Assembly: GCA_024277855.1 (NCBI GenBank)
Contig: JAJRUJ010000075.1
Span: 30,401 to 94,400, forward strand
Direction: 5' to 3'
DNA from: Candidatus Zixiibacteriota bacterium
Lineage (GTDB): Bacteria > Zixibacteria > MSB-5A5 > WJJR01 > JAJRUJ01
DNA: 64,000 nucleotides
Under the pieces are notes generated by a model that was not told the DNA's origin, made no database searches, and was given only the letters and a program-made list of their open reading frames with translations. This document shows, one piece after another, positions 63,618 to 64,000 of this stretch. Position numbers and translations under genes: made by a program. How positions within the stretch are numbered: the stretch's first letter is position 1; each line of letters begins with the position of its first letter.

Positions 63618-64000
63618 CCGGCACCATTCCGTTTACGGGGATCTTACGTTTCACTTGATTTACTACATTATATACCAAATTCTGATTGGGGAAATATATT
63701 TCGTCCAAATTCGTCTAAAGCAGCCGAACCCCCCTCTGGTTATTAGTTTATGAGGAAACAGCCCCACAAAACCCAAAAAAATCAACGAAAATTAGAATTT
63801 TGCCCCAAAATCATCCTTGCATTTCTGACAAAAGGCCACATTTTATAAGAAAGGTAAAGGCAATACCAGCAGTATTACGTCAATCAACAACTTAACCAAT
63901 TTATTGTAACGGCCGCCGAGGTTATGCCGGTACCTGGCGGCCTTTTTTATTGTGGTATTACTTTCCTGCCCATCTGCAAATGGCACGAATGAGCACCAAA
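63618..64000. other. AT-rich terminal spacer
   Basis: No gene seen up to the window edge. It contains the terminator listed separately, with no obvious coding sequence feeding into it on the plus strand, so a small RNA transcript is possible. Confidence 0.4.
63911..63948 (+). terminator. Rho-independent terminator, source transcript unclear
   Basis: GGCCGCC...GGCGGCC with an inner AGGT/ACCT pair and TTTTTT immediately after. No plus-strand gene lies in the 290 bases before it. Confidence 0.75.

Overview
The window is 64 kb of bacterial chromosome with no plasmid or phage backbone. It most resembles an uncultured Gram-negative-type bacterium of the FCB side of the tree, in the style of candidate phylum Zixibacteria. 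That placement is an inference. It rests on large secreted proteins ending in dockerin-like EF-hand tails, multiheme cytochrome genes, an archaeal/eukaryotic-type ProRS, HEAT and HD-GYP proteins, and moderately high GC. No rRNA or other decisive marker is present.

Layout. 0.1-4.8 kb: nadA with an Fe-S scaffold gene, then a 2-hydroxyacyl-CoA-dehydratase-like protein with its ATPase activator (a possible double-cubane pair), then a TauE/SafE permease. 4.9-9.3 kb: pyruvate phosphate dikinase with a long lysine-rich N-terminal tail, a small basic protein, and a 4Fe-4S ferredoxin. 9.6-16.4 kb (minus strand): a housekeeping run tig-clpP-clpX-engB-purA, a tRNA-Leu and a GT87 membrane glycosyltransferase. 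16.7-24.5 kb: a mutL-like gene and a barrel-sandwich protein, separated by an AT-rich HD-phosphohydrolase/YwgA-like pair and followed by a complete EcoRII-type restriction-modification-Vsr cassette. This is the most accessory-looking part of the window. 24.8-33.3 kb: a secreted BNR-repeat lipoprotein, a TolB-like propeller, an octaheme cytochrome, and a four-gene membrane operon that includes a DUF6754-like protein. 33.4-39.2 kb (minus): a split ERCC4/HhH pair, a secreted protein of unknown role, and an HD-GYP/HEAT pair. 39.3-46.9 kb (minus): three exported proteins with dockerin-like tails, two of them tandem M28 peptidases, one of which is broken by a single stop codon. 47.7-56.9 kb (plus): the classic near-origin cluster rpmH-rnpA-yidD-yidC-mnmE-mnmG-rsmG-parA-parB with a perfect parS, then an M23 peptidase. 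57-64 kb: a decayed type ISP restriction gene, proS, an exported oligoendopeptidase F, three tandem cold-shock genes and a TIGR01777 epimerase.

How genes work together. Translation, protein folding and turnover (tig, clpXP) and segregation genes form two conserved blocks. ParAB with the parS in rsmG places the window close to the replication origin, although dnaA and clear DnaA boxes are not in it. The secreted proteins suggest protein scavenging at the cell surface. The 18.6-24.5 kb segment and the type ISP remnant at 57 kb show repeated gain and loss of DNA-defence genes.

Most start positions were moved downstream of the longest ORF where a Shine-Dalgarno sequence or family alignment from memory supported it. 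No database search was run.
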